This document shows, one piece after another, positions 1 through 6,327 of a DNA stretch of 9,081 nt (the stretch's first letter is position 1; each line of letters begins with the position of its first letter). The notes below the pieces were generated by a model. That model was not told the DNA's origin. It ran no database searches and saw nothing but the letters and a program-made list of their open reading frames with translations. The translations under genes were made by a program, and so were the position numbers. Source of the DNA: Desulfobacteraceae bacterium (lineage in GTDB: Bacteria > Desulfobacterota > Desulfobacteria > Desulfobacterales > BuS5); NCBI GenBank assembly GCA_030592105.1, contig JAUVKE010000083.1, forward strand, positions 1 to 9,081. The letters are read 5' to 3'.

Positions 1-1712
1 AATTGTCGACCATGCAGGCTAAAATACAGTCTGAAGTAAATAATGAGATTTCAAAGAGTCAAAGAAACTATTTTTTACGGGAACAGGTCAGGGCAATCAA
101 CAAGGAACTGGGAGATGATGATGAAAAGGCCAAGGAGATAGTTGAATACAAAAAGAAGATCAAAGATGCTAAAATGTCCAAGGAGGCTAACAAGGAGGCT
201 CTAAAACAATTAAAACGCTTAGAGCAGATGTACCCGGACTCTGCAGAATCTTCAGTTGTACGAACATATCTGGATTGGCTTGTTGATATGCCATGGAGCA
301 AATCGACCTCTGATGAGATAAATATAAAAAAAGCAAAACAGGTTTTAAATAAAAATCATTACGGTCTGGACAAAATAAAAGACCGGATACTCGAATATTT
401 AAGTGTTCGGAAACTAAAAGCAAAAATCAAGGGGCCAATCATCTGTTTTGTTGGGCCTCCAGGGGTTGGCAAGACTTCTTTAGGCAAGGCGATTGCCGAT
501 GCCATGGGTCGAAAATTTGTAAGAATCTCCCTGGGAGGGATACGGGATGAAGCCGAAATCAGGGGGCACAGGCGTACATATATCGGGGCACTGCCGGGCC
601 GTATTCTCCAGGGATTGAAACAAGCCAAAACAAATAATCCTGTCTTTATGTTAGATGAGATAGACAAACTTGGTTCCGACTTCAGAGGTGATCCGTCTTC
701 GGCTCTTTTGGAGGCCCTTGACCCTGAACAGAATTTTGCATTCAGCGATCACTATTTAAATCTGACCTTTGATCTTTCAAATGTTATGTTTATACTCACC
801 GCCAACTTAACAGACACCATACCTTCAGCCCTCCTTGACAGGATGGAGGTAATATCACTTTCCGGCTATTCTGAAGAGGAGAAAACCTCCATTGCCAGAA
901 AATTTCTCATGCCCCGGCAAGTTGAAGAGAACGGTTTAGAGCAAAAGGATGTTTCATTGACCCCCCCGGCACTTCTTTATGTGATACGGGAGCATACTCT
1001 TGAAGCTGGTCTGAGAAATCTTGAGCGGGAACTTGGTACAATTTGTCGTAAAATAGCCCGCAAAATCGCAGAGGGAGAAGAGGGAACATTTACTGTTACC
1101 AAGAATAATCTGCAGGATTATTTGGGTGTTAGAAAATATTATCCTGAAATGGAGCTTGAAACAAGCCAGGTGGGCATGGCAACCGGCCTTGCATGGACCC
1201 AGGCCGGTGGTGAAGTTTTATATATTGAGACATCTCTTCTGCCGGGGAAAGGTGAGCTGATTCTCACGGGGCAACTGGGAGACGTAATGCAGGAATCTGC
1301 CCGAACAGCTTTGAGCTTTGCAAGGGCAAACATTGGTTCCCATGGAATTGAGGAAAATTTTCTTGAAACCATGGACGTCCATATTCATGTTCCGGCTGGC
1401 GCCATACCAAAAGACGGACCCTCCGCAGGAATAGTTATGGCAACAGCCCTTATTTCTGCAATAACAGGCCAGCCTGTCAGCAAAGATGTGGCAATGACCG
1501 GAGAAATTACCCTGCGGGGTAGTGTCCTCCCCATTGGCGGACTCAAGGAAAAAGCTCTTGGTGCTCTAAGGGCGGGGATACACACCATTGTTATGCCGGA
1601 GAAAAATGAAAAAGATCTCATGGAAATTCCAAAAAATATTAAAGATAAAATAAAGTTTATCCCTGTTAAAAACATGAATCAGGTACTTAAGATAGCCATA
1701 GAAAAAAAATAA
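1..1712 (+). CDS. lon: Lon ATP-dependent protease (La), 5'-truncated by window edge
   Basis: Cytoplasmic AAA+ serine protease that unfolds and degrades damaged or regulatory proteins. The frame is open from the left edge, so the TTG at base 3 is not a real start; about 570 C-terminal codons are present. From the usual length of about 780-810 residues, the N-terminal substrate-binding domain is missing. Numbering from base 3: the coiled-coil region with 'QRNYFLREQ' is at about 21-29, Walker A GPPGVGKT at 151-158, Walker B FMLDE at 215-219, and the protease domain is at the C-terminal end. The catalytic Ser474 lies in KDGPSAG and Lys517 in GGLKEK; the 43-residue Ser-Lys spacing equals that of E. 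coli Lon (S679/K722). All catalytic residues are intact, so the enzyme should be active. The stop is 2 bases before tsaB, implying co-transcription. The family call is certain; only the N-terminus is unseen. Confidence 0.97.
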   Translation, partial: LSTMQAKIQSEVNNEISKSQRNYFLREQVRAINKELGDDDEKAKEIVEYKKKIKDAKMSKEANKEALKQLKRLEQMYPDSAESSVVRTYLDWLVDMPWSKSTSDEINIKKAKQVLNKNHYGLDKIKDRILEYLSVRKLKAKIKGPIICFVGPPGVGKTSLGKAIADAMGRKFVRISLGGIRDEAEIRGHRRTYIGALPGRILQGLKQAKTNNPVFMLDEIDKLGSDFRGDPSSALLEALDPEQNFAFSDHYLNLTFDLSNVMFILTANLTDTIPSALLDRMEVISLSGYSEEEKTSIARKFLMPRQVEENGLEQKDVSLTPPALLYVIREHTLEAGLRNLERELGTICRKIARKIAEGEEGTFTVTKNNLQDYLGVRKYYPEMELETSQVGMATGLAWTQAGGEVLYIETSLLPGKGELILTGQLGDVMQESARTALSFARANIGSHGIEENFLETMDVHIHVPAGAIPKDGPSAGIVMATALISAITGQPVSKDVAMTGEITLRGSVLPIGGLKEKALGALRAGIHTIVMPEKNEKDLMEIPKNIKDKIKFIPVKNMNQVLKIAIEKK

Positions 1713-1714
1713 AA

Positions 1715-2422
1715 ATGAAAATACTCGCAGTCGATACATCAACAAAAACATGCAGCGTTGCTGTTGTTGATAATTTCTCATTACTTGGTGAGGAGACGTT
1801 GATAAGTAATCAAACCCATTCCAGGCATTTAATGGGAATGATTAATAATGTGGTGACATTATCAGGCTGTAAATTTTCTGATATTGATGGTTTTGCTGTG
1901 ACAAAGGGGCCTGGAACTTTTACGGGTCTCAGGATAGGAATAAGCACGGTAAAAGGGCTTGCTTCTGCCTTGGATAAGCCGGTTATCGGTATTTCCGGTC
2001 TTAATGCCCTTGCCATGCAAACGGCAACTTCATCCCTTATTTGTGCCATGCTTGATGCGCGCAGGATGGAGGTTTATTCCGGATTTTATAGGTATGTTGC
2101 TTCCGATGGAAAAAAAAGGTTGTTAAAAAATGAGGTATGTGAAACTGTACTACCTGTGGAGCAGGCACTTTCCGGGATTTCTGAAGACTGTACTTTCATA
2201 GGTGATGGTGCGGTTACTTACCAGGAGACAATTATTAAAATTCTCGGTGACCGTGCTATTTTTTCACCTCGATGCTTGAATACTCTTTTCGCCTCAACAG
2301 TGGCATATGCGGCTCTTGAAAAAATTCAGGAAAATGGGTTTGATACTATTGAAGCCCTTATTCCCTGTTATATACGCAAGCCTGATGCAAAGATTCCGAA
2401 AAACATGCCGCAGAAATTGTAA
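1715..2422 (+). CDS. tsaB: tRNA threonylcarbamoyladenosine biosynthesis protein TsaB (YeaZ)
   Basis: TsaB is the non-catalytic partner of TsaD. With TsaE it forms the complex that transfers threonylcarbamoyl to A37 of ANN-decoding tRNAs (t6A) in the cytoplasm. The 235-residue product has the expected length and an actin-like (ASKHA) N-terminal lobe. That lobe begins MKILAVDTST (1-10), has HSRHL at about 35-39, the family signature KGPGTFTGLR at 64-73, and MLDARR at 112-117. The C-terminus carries 'PCYIRKPDA', typical of the family. The ATG lies 2 bases after the lon stop with no good Shine-Dalgarno, so translation is probably coupled to lon. In many bacteria tsaB is followed by rimI; here it is followed by an inverted-repeat element and no rimI is visible. 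The call is firm. Confidence 0.93.
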   Translation: MKILAVDTSTKTCSVAVVDNFSLLGEETLISNQTHSRHLMGMINNVVTLSGCKFSDIDGFAVTKGPGTFTGLRIGISTVKGLASALDKPVIGISGLNALAMQTATSSLICAMLDARRMEVYSGFYRYVASDGKKRLLKNEVCETVLPVEQALSGISEDCTFIGDGAVTYQETIIKILGDRAIFSPRCLNTLFASTVAYAALEKIQENGFDTIEALIPCYIRKPDAKIPKNMPQKL

Positions 2423-2474
2423 AGCAATAGGTTTGTATTTATTATTTCAACGTGACTATTTACCTGTGCTGATT

Positions 2475-2558
2475 ACTGAGCTACAATAAAATTTAAAAAC
2501 CTCTGAAACTCGCTGCGCTTAAACAGCCAGAGCTTTTTAAATTTTACCATAGCTCAGT
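2475..2558. repeat. Imperfect inverted repeat, 31-base arms (REP/MITE-like hairpin)
   Basis: The left arm 2475-2505 and right arm 2528-2558 are reverse complements at 27 of 31 positions. The mismatches are at 2484-2486 and 2500, and the loop (2506-2527) is 22 bases and relatively GC-rich. The outer ends are ACTGAGCTA and its complement; the arm centres are an A/T-rich TAAAATTTAAAAA block. It fills the gap between tsaB and psd. It could be a non-autonomous miniature element or REP-like repeat, and its RNA hairpin could act as a bidirectional terminator or mRNA end protector. No target-site duplication is obvious. No second copy is visible in this window, so repeat-family membership is inferred. 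Confidence 0.75.
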
Positions 2559-2626
2559 TCTGACATCCGACTGTATGAAATTTATTATCTGAATATCTAT
2601 AATTAGCTGAATAGTTACGGTTATTC

Positions 2627-2655
2627 TTGACTTTATTACCAACTCTTACTAAAAT
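2627..2655 (+). promoter_or_regulatory. Sigma70-like promoter for psd-pssA
   Basis: TTGACT (2627-2632) and TAAAAT (2650-2655) are separated by exactly 17 bases; each differs from the consensus hexamer at one position. Transcription would start at about 2662-2663, only 2-3 bases before the GTG start codon of psd. It lies downstream of the inverted repeat, which fits a separate psd-pssA transcript. This is a sequence match only. Confidence 0.55.
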
Positions 2656-2664
2656 AGTTATATT

Positions 2665-3288
2665 GTGGAAAAAGCAGGATACCCTTTTATACTCATATGT
2701 GCCCTTGTAACCGTGCTGTTTACCTTTTTTGGGGTATCGGTTCTGGCGGTACCATCTTTATTGTGCACAGCTTTTGTTTGCTGGTTTTTCAGAGACCCTG
2801 AACGGATCATCCCACAGGATGCAAATGCTCTGGTATCGCCGGCGGATGGGAAGATAATTATTGTAGAGGCCATTGAAGACTCCCCTTTTACCCAGGGACC
2901 ATCAATTAAAATCAGCATCTTTATGTCGGTTTTCAATGTTCATGTAAACAGAATTCCCTGCAAAGCAAAGGTGGTGGGGATAGACTATTATCCCGGTAAA
3001 TTTTTTTCAGCACATCTTGACAAGGCATCAAAAGAGAATGAGCATAACGTGCTTTTTCTTGAAACGGAAAAAGGGGATAAAATATGCTTTGTTCAGATTG
3101 CAGGGTTAATTGCAAGGCGTATTGTCTGCAGAATAAATAAAGGAGATCTTGTTGAACGGGGTCAACGGTTCGGGTTGATACGCTTTGGCTCAAGATTAGA
3201 TGTTTACCTCCCGGCCAGCGCAAGGCTTAATGTATCTGTTGGTGATAAAGTTCACGCAGGGGAAACTGTTCTGGGATATTTATTATGA
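2665..3288 (+). CDS. psd: Phosphatidylserine decarboxylase proenzyme, small (about 210-residue) family
   Basis: Pyruvoyl-dependent inner-membrane enzyme that decarboxylates phosphatidylserine to phosphatidylethanolamine. The 207-residue proenzyme matches the short proteobacterial/archaeal-like type. It has a hydrophobic anchor at about residues 6-42, FFRDPER at 41-47, SPADGK with Asp61, FNVHVNR with His93, and the self-cleavage site IRFGSR. Cleavage there falls between Gly175 and Ser176, and Ser176 becomes the pyruvoyl group. Asp61, His93 and Ser176 correspond to the known autocatalytic triad. The start is GTG: an in-frame TAA lies 15 bases upstream, the family alignment begins at EKAGYPFI, and the first in-frame ATG lies beyond the active-site Asp. 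No Shine-Dalgarno is present, and a promoter ends just upstream, so the mRNA may be nearly leaderless. The TGA stop overlaps the pssA ATG by 4 bases. Confidence 0.93.
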   Translation: MEKAGYPFILICALVTVLFTFFGVSVLAVPSLLCTAFVCWFFRDPERIIPQDANALVSPADGKIIIVEAIEDSPFTQGPSIKISIFMSVFNVHVNRIPCKAKVVGIDYYPGKFFSAHLDKASKENEHNVLFLETEKGDKICFVQIAGLIARRIVCRINKGDLVERGQRFGLIRFGSRLDVYLPASARLNVSVGDKVHAGETVLGYLL

Positions 3289-4082
3289 AAATAGACAAAA
3301 GTGATAAGCAGGAAAATAGAAAAAAGAGATTGCACAAAGGAATCTATATTCTACCGAATATATTCACATCTCTTAATATTTTTTGCGGTTATTATTCCGT
3401 AATATCCTCTTTAGACAGAAATTTTGTTGCTGCTGCCGTTGCCATCATAATTGCAGCAGTTTTTGATACACTGGACGGCAAGATTGCAAGGGCTACCAAT
3501 ACAACCAGTAACTTCGGCATTGAGTATGACTCTCTTGCGGATATTATATCCTTTGGATTTGCCCCCGGATTAATGATCTATCTTTGGGCACTTGAACCTT
3601 TGGGACGAATAGGATGGCTTGCAGCTTTTTTATTCCTTGTATGCGGGGCTTTAAGGCTTGCAAGGTTCAATGCCCAGGCAAACAACTCCTCCAGCAATAC
3701 TTATTTTACCGGTCTCCCCATACCTGCTGCTGCTGGAATGAACGCAACAATGGTTTTATTTTTACACAGAATTGAAGTCTTTGAGGCCAATCCTGTTTTT
3801 CTTCTTGTATTATTGTATTTTCTTTCATTTTTAATGGTAAGTACAATTAAATATGAAAGCCTGAAAAGACCGGAACTACTTAAAAGGATGAAATTCAATA
3901 ATCTTGTTGTTGTTATTTTGGTATTGATTTTTATTGCTGCCGAACCTTCAGTCACCTTATTCATTTTGGCGGTTGCTTATACGATTTCCGGCCTGATAAA
4001 TTTTGTACGGCAAAAAAAATCTGAAGCGTGTGATATTGAAGAATTAAATTCGGATGATATTTTTATGGGTCTTAAAAAATAA
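3285..4082 (+). CDS. pssA: CDP-diacylglycerol--serine O-phosphatidyltransferase
   Basis: Integral membrane enzyme joining CDP-diacylglycerol and L-serine to form phosphatidylserine, the substrate of Psd encoded immediately upstream. The 265-residue protein carries the full CDP-alcohol phosphatidyltransferase motif D61-x2-D64-G65-x2-A68-R69-x8-G78-x3-D82-x3-D86; these aspartates bind metal and catalyse transfer. A second conserved patch FTGLPIPAAAG lies at 141-151. Several hydrophobic segments (about 24-60, 88-104, 109-123, 150-161, 170-187, 205-240) fit a multi-pass protein. The basic N-terminus (KKRLHKG) should be cytoplasmic, and the tail after residue 243 is acidic and soluble. The ATGA overlap with psd indicates translational coupling. 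No convincing terminator follows. The type II (non-E. coli) PssA assignment is secure by motif. Confidence 0.94.
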   Translation: MKIDKSDKQENRKKRLHKGIYILPNIFTSLNIFCGYYSVISSLDRNFVAAAVAIIIAAVFDTLDGKIARATNTTSNFGIEYDSLADIISFGFAPGLMIYLWALEPLGRIGWLAAFLFLVCGALRLARFNAQANNSSSNTYFTGLPIPAAAGMNATMVLFLHRIEVFEANPVFLLVLLYFLSFLMVSTIKYESLKRPELLKRMKFNNLVVVILVLIFIAAEPSVTLFILAVAYTISGLINFVRQKKSEACDIEELNSDDIFMGLKK

Positions 4083-4108
4083 TACTTTATGCTTCCTGCC
4101 AGGTTTTT

Positions 4109-4237
4109 TTACAGAGGTCTGGGTCGGCCAATCTCTATGCCTGTAATTTTCCTGTTAAAAACAATCCTTCCATTTTGTCCATCTTTCTTTAAAGATTGAT
4201 TCAAAATTTGTGATTTATCATGGCATTCTTTATTCAT
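4109..4237 (-). CDS. Possible 42-residue small ORF, unknown (weak)
   Basis: An uninterrupted minus-strand frame runs from ATG (4235-4237) to TAA (4109-4111). It encodes a basic peptide starting MNKECHDKSQ and ending GIEIGRPRPL. There is no Shine-Dalgarno before it and no membrane segment or motif that I recognise. A frame of this length can arise by chance in AT-rich DNA; it could also be the end of a decayed gene. It is listed because it is the only sizeable open frame in the pssA-leuB gap. Confidence 0.12.
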   Translation of the reverse strand: MNKECHDKSQILNQSLKKDGQNGRIVFNRKITGIEIGRPRPL

Positions 4238-4292
4238 CGGTTTATACTTGTCCGGGACAAGCAATGTCAAAAATTTGGGTTATTTTTAATTC

Positions 4293-4319
4293 CTGGATCC
4301 CCTTTATGCGGGAGTCCGG
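4293..4319. repeat. GC-rich hairpin, probably a decayed intergenic repeat
   Basis: Bases 4293-4301 pair with 4310-4319 (one wobble pair, and G4314 bulged) around an 8-base loop CTTTATGC. The pattern GGATCCC...GGGA.TCC recalls the common bacterial intergenic repeat of the form GGATTCCCGC...GCGGGAATCC, with several substitutions. No T-tract follows on either strand, so it is not a normal intrinsic terminator. Confidence 0.4.
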
Positions 4320-4355
4320 TTTTAATCTAAGTAGTTAATATAATCAAATATCGTT

Positions 4356-4389
4356 TTGAAAAAGCATAAACTTCTTTTTATGGTTTATG
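4356..4389 (+). promoter_or_regulatory. Promoter candidate with overlapping operator-like palindrome, leuB-like gene
   Basis: TTGAAA (4356-4361), a 17-base spacer and TATGGT (4379-4384) form a moderate sigma70-like promoter 43 bases before the ATG. A perfect 7-base inverted repeat CATAAAC/GTTTATG (4365-4371 and 4383-4389) straddles the spacer and the -10 element, where a dimeric repressor could block RNA polymerase. An alternative -10 (TATAAT at 4339-4344) lacks a -35. The region is AT-rich, so chance matches are likely. Confidence 0.35.
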
Positions 4390-4427
4390 AAAGATGCCAA
4401 ATAATTTTACTTTAATGGGTTTAAACT

Positions 4428-5492
4428 ATGTCTAAAAAATATAAAATTGCAGTAATTCCGGGCGATGGAATAGGGCCTGAGGTTGTAGCGGAAGGTGTTA
4501 AAGCTTTGGATGCAGCCGCCTCAAAAATTGATATAATCTTGAACTACACCTATTACAACTTAGGTGGCGAACATTACCAGGCAACCGGAGAAATTTTATC
4601 AGATACAACATTTAAAGCCCTTGCTTCAGCTGATTCAATATATCTGGGGGCCATTGGTCACCCTGATGTTAAGCCGGGTATTTTAGAAAAAGGACTTTTG
4701 CTTAAATTAAGATTCGATTTTGATCAGTACATAAATTTACGGCCGGTTAAGTTGTATGAAGGGGTTGAAACTCCAATAAAAGGGAAAAAACCTGAAGATA
4801 TCGATTTTGTTGTGGTGCGTGAAAACACAGAAGGACTTTATACGGGAGCCGGGGGTTGTCTTAAGCGTGGGACTCCGGATGAAGTTGCAATTCAGGAATC
4901 GATTAACACACGCAAAGGTGTTGAAAGGTGTGTGCGATATGCTTTTGAGTACTGCCGGAAACGTAACAAGGCAAAAAAACTGACTCTTTGCGGAAAAACA
5001 AACGTACTTACCTATGCTTTTGATCTGTGGGAGCGGGCTTTTTATGAAGTGGCAAAAGAATATCCCGACATTCAGGTCGATTATGCCCATGTGGATGCCA
5101 TATGTATGTGGATGGTCAAAAATCCGGAATGGTTCGATGTTATTGTTACAGATAATATGTTTGGAGATATTATTACAGATCTTGCTGCAATGATTCAGGG
5201 AGGGATGGGAATTGCAGCAGGTGGGAATATTAATCCGGAAGGAATTTCCATGTTTGAACCGATAGGGGGCTCCGCACCCAAATATACTGGCAAACAGATC
5301 ATAAATCCCATTGCTGCCATATCGGCTGCTGGCCTTATGCTGGAAACACTAGGAGAGCCGGAAGGGGCGTTGCATATTGAAAAGGGTGTGAAAAAAGTAT
5401 TGAAAAATGATTTAAAGGAGATTGCAGCCGGGAAAATGGGATATTCCACTAAGGAAGTGGGGGATCTTGTGGCAGAATATATCAATCAATGA
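4428..5492 (+). CDS. leuB: Isocitrate/isopropylmalate dehydrogenase family protein, probably 3-isopropylmalate dehydrogenase
   Basis: Cytoplasmic beta-decarboxylating dehydrogenase that would oxidise 3-isopropylmalate to 2-oxoisocaproate in leucine synthesis. The 354-residue protein starts with the PGDGIGPEV motif (11-19). The region 87-95 (E87, G89, L90, L91, R95) matches the isopropylmalate-binding helix of LeuB rather than the Ser/Asn pattern of isocitrate dehydrogenase. Further substrate and metal residues are R105, R131, Y138, K190, D223, D247 and D251. Two features depart from textbook LeuB. RENTEG (131-136) replaces RELTGG, as in isocitrate, homoisocitrate and tartrate enzymes. GGSAPKY (280-286) replaces HGSAPD; K285-Y286 align with the NADP-binding K344-Y345 of E. 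coli Icd. Other leu genes are not adjacent. Family certain; substrate probable. No strong Shine-Dalgarno is seen before the ATG. Confidence 0.8.
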   Translation: MSKKYKIAVIPGDGIGPEVVAEGVKALDAAASKIDIILNYTYYNLGGEHYQATGEILSDTTFKALASADSIYLGAIGHPDVKPGILEKGLLLKLRFDFDQYINLRPVKLYEGVETPIKGKKPEDIDFVVVRENTEGLYTGAGGCLKRGTPDEVAIQESINTRKGVERCVRYAFEYCRKRNKAKKLTLCGKTNVLTYAFDLWERAFYEVAKEYPDIQVDYAHVDAICMWMVKNPEWFDVIVTDNMFGDIITDLAAMIQGGMGIAAGGNINPEGISMFEPIGGSAPKYTGKQIINPIAAISAAGLMLETLGEPEGALHIEKGVKKVLKNDLKEIAAGKMGYSTKEVGDLVAEYINQ

Positions 5493-5558
5493 TAGAATAT
5501 AATATATATAGAGTCACATAAATAATTTCACTTAACAAAATTATAATGGAGTATTACG

Positions 5559-6026
5559 TTGGAACGAACACCTATTACACGGCTTGGTTATGAGAACCTG
5601 CAAAAGGAACTTCAGCGTCTTAAAAAGTTTGAAAGGCCTGCAAATATCAAGGCTATTGAAGAGGCAAGAGCCCATGGAGATCTTTCTGAAAATGCCGAGT
5701 TTGAAGCTGCAAAAGACAGGCAGGGCTTTTTAGAGTGTCGAATAGGAGAATTGGACTATAAACTAGGCAGTGCGGATATTATTGATCCGGGAAAGTTGCC
5801 TAAAGATAAAGCTATTTTCGGGAGCACTGTACTTTTAGAAAATATTGATACAGGTGAGGAAACAGAGTATCAACTGGTTGGGCCCGAAGAGTCAGATGTG
5901 GGGAAAAATCGTATTTCAATTTTTTCTCCCATTGGCAGAGCAATTTTAGGAAAAAAACCGGGTGACGATATAACTTTTAATGCTCCTGGCGGGAAAAAAA
6001 ATTATGAGTTAATAGAAATACGATAA
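5559..6026 (+). CDS. greA: Transcription elongation factor GreA
   Basis: GreA inserts its coiled coil into the RNA polymerase secondary channel and stimulates cleavage of backtracked RNA, rescuing stalled complexes. The 155-residue length is close to the usual 158. Residues 1-75 form the antiparallel coiled coil; its tip carries the signature ARAHGDLSENAEF with the catalytic acidic pair Asp41 and Glu44. The C-terminal FKBP-like domain ends in the GKKPGDDITFNAPGG region. The start is TTG: an in-frame TAA lies 15 bases upstream and no ATG or GTG is available near the family N-terminus. A GGAG (5548-5551) sits 7 bases before it. The gene lies 66 bases after the leuB-like gene and may be read through from it. 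Confidence 0.95.
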   Translation: MERTPITRLGYENLQKELQRLKKFERPANIKAIEEARAHGDLSENAEFEAAKDRQGFLECRIGELDYKLGSADIIDPGKLPKDKAIFGSTVLLENIDTGEETEYQLVGPEESDVGKNRISIFSPIGRAILGKKPGDDITFNAPGGKKNYELIEIR

Positions 6027-6327
6027 TAATATAGATTGTCAGATAATTACCCGATTTAAAAATTTAACATGGGGCCAGAGGGGGAAGGCGTGTTATAATA
6101 CGTCGACCACCGGTAATGCAGTAAAATTGTTTTATATGAAAATGATAAATTGTGAATTATAAATTATGAATTAAGGAATTCTACTAATTTATAAAATGCC
6201 ATTAACCGCTATCTCATTTTCATATTTTGTTGTGCCCGATAGGGCATGCCGGTTATATGAAAATCCATAATCACTTTGTTCTGTTACAGCTTTTAAAAAG
6301 CCAATTTTTTTTCAAGGAGATTTTTAG
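6027..6327. other. 301-base AT-rich intergenic region before rpoZ
   Basis: No open frame of note. The left part (about 6070-6120) is GC-richer and contains TATAAT (6094-6099) but no -35. A 7-base periodic AT repeat (GAATTAT, AAATTAT, GAATTAA) runs 6154-6174. The 12-mer TTATATGAAAAT occurs at 6132-6143 and 6253-6264, and its core ATATGAAAAT also occurs inverted at 6216-6225. The inverted and right copies flank a TGCCC-GATA-GGGCA hairpin. The right end carries the rpoZ Shine-Dalgarno AAGGAG at 6314-6319. No confident promoter or terminator was found. Confidence 0.6.
6216..6264. repeat. Nested inverted repeat upstream of rpoZ
   Basis: Perfect 10-base arms ATTTTCATAT (6216-6225) and ATATGAAAAT (6255-6264) enclose a second perfect 5-base stem TGCCC/GGGCA with a GATA tetraloop (6233-6246). 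It lies 63 bases before the rpoZ ATG, in the likely leader or promoter region. It could fold in the transcript or bind a protein; neither can be decided from sequence. The outer arms are AT-rich, so chance cannot be excluded. Confidence 0.5.

Larger units (their letters stand above)
4083..4427. other. 345-base intergenic region with small palindromes
   Basis: No convincing protein gene lies here. It holds a perfect palindrome CTTGTCC-G-GGACAAG (4247-4261) and a GC-rich hairpin at 4293-4319. The hairpin resembles a degraded copy of the widespread GGATTCCCGC/GCGGGAATCC intergenic repeat type. A promoter/operator candidate lies just before the leuB-like gene. A 42-codon minus-strand open frame (4109-4237) has no Shine-Dalgarno and no recognisable product. 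In related bacteria leu biosynthesis genes often follow pssA; here no leuA, leuC or leuD remnant could be recognised. Confidence 0.6.

Noticed and set aside
3..11. TTG at base 3 as the start of lon
   Set aside because: The frame is open to the window edge and the Lon N-terminal domain is missing, so the gene begins upstream of the window.
2307..2489. 60-codon plus-strand frame overlapping the tsaB end and running into the inverted repeat
   Set aside because: Most of it is an alternative frame of tsaB and it has no ribosome site; no RimI-like or other motif is seen.
4095..4110. CCTGCCAGG followed by seven T as a terminator for pssA
   Set aside because: The stem would be 4 pairs with a one-base loop, which cannot fold; the T-run alone is not evidence of termination.
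5542..5547. TATAAT just before greA as its promoter
   Set aside because: No -35 at the right distance, and transcription would start inside or after the ribosome site of greA.
6094..6099. TATAAT as an rpoZ promoter -10
   Set aside because: The -35 position holds GGGGCC, no extended -10 is seen, and it lies over 220 bases from the gene.
6289..6308. GCTTTTAAAAAGC followed by a T-run just before rpoZ as a terminator or attenuator
   Set aside because: The stem is about 5 mostly A-U pairs with a 3-base loop and would be very weak; such symmetry is expected in AT-rich DNA.
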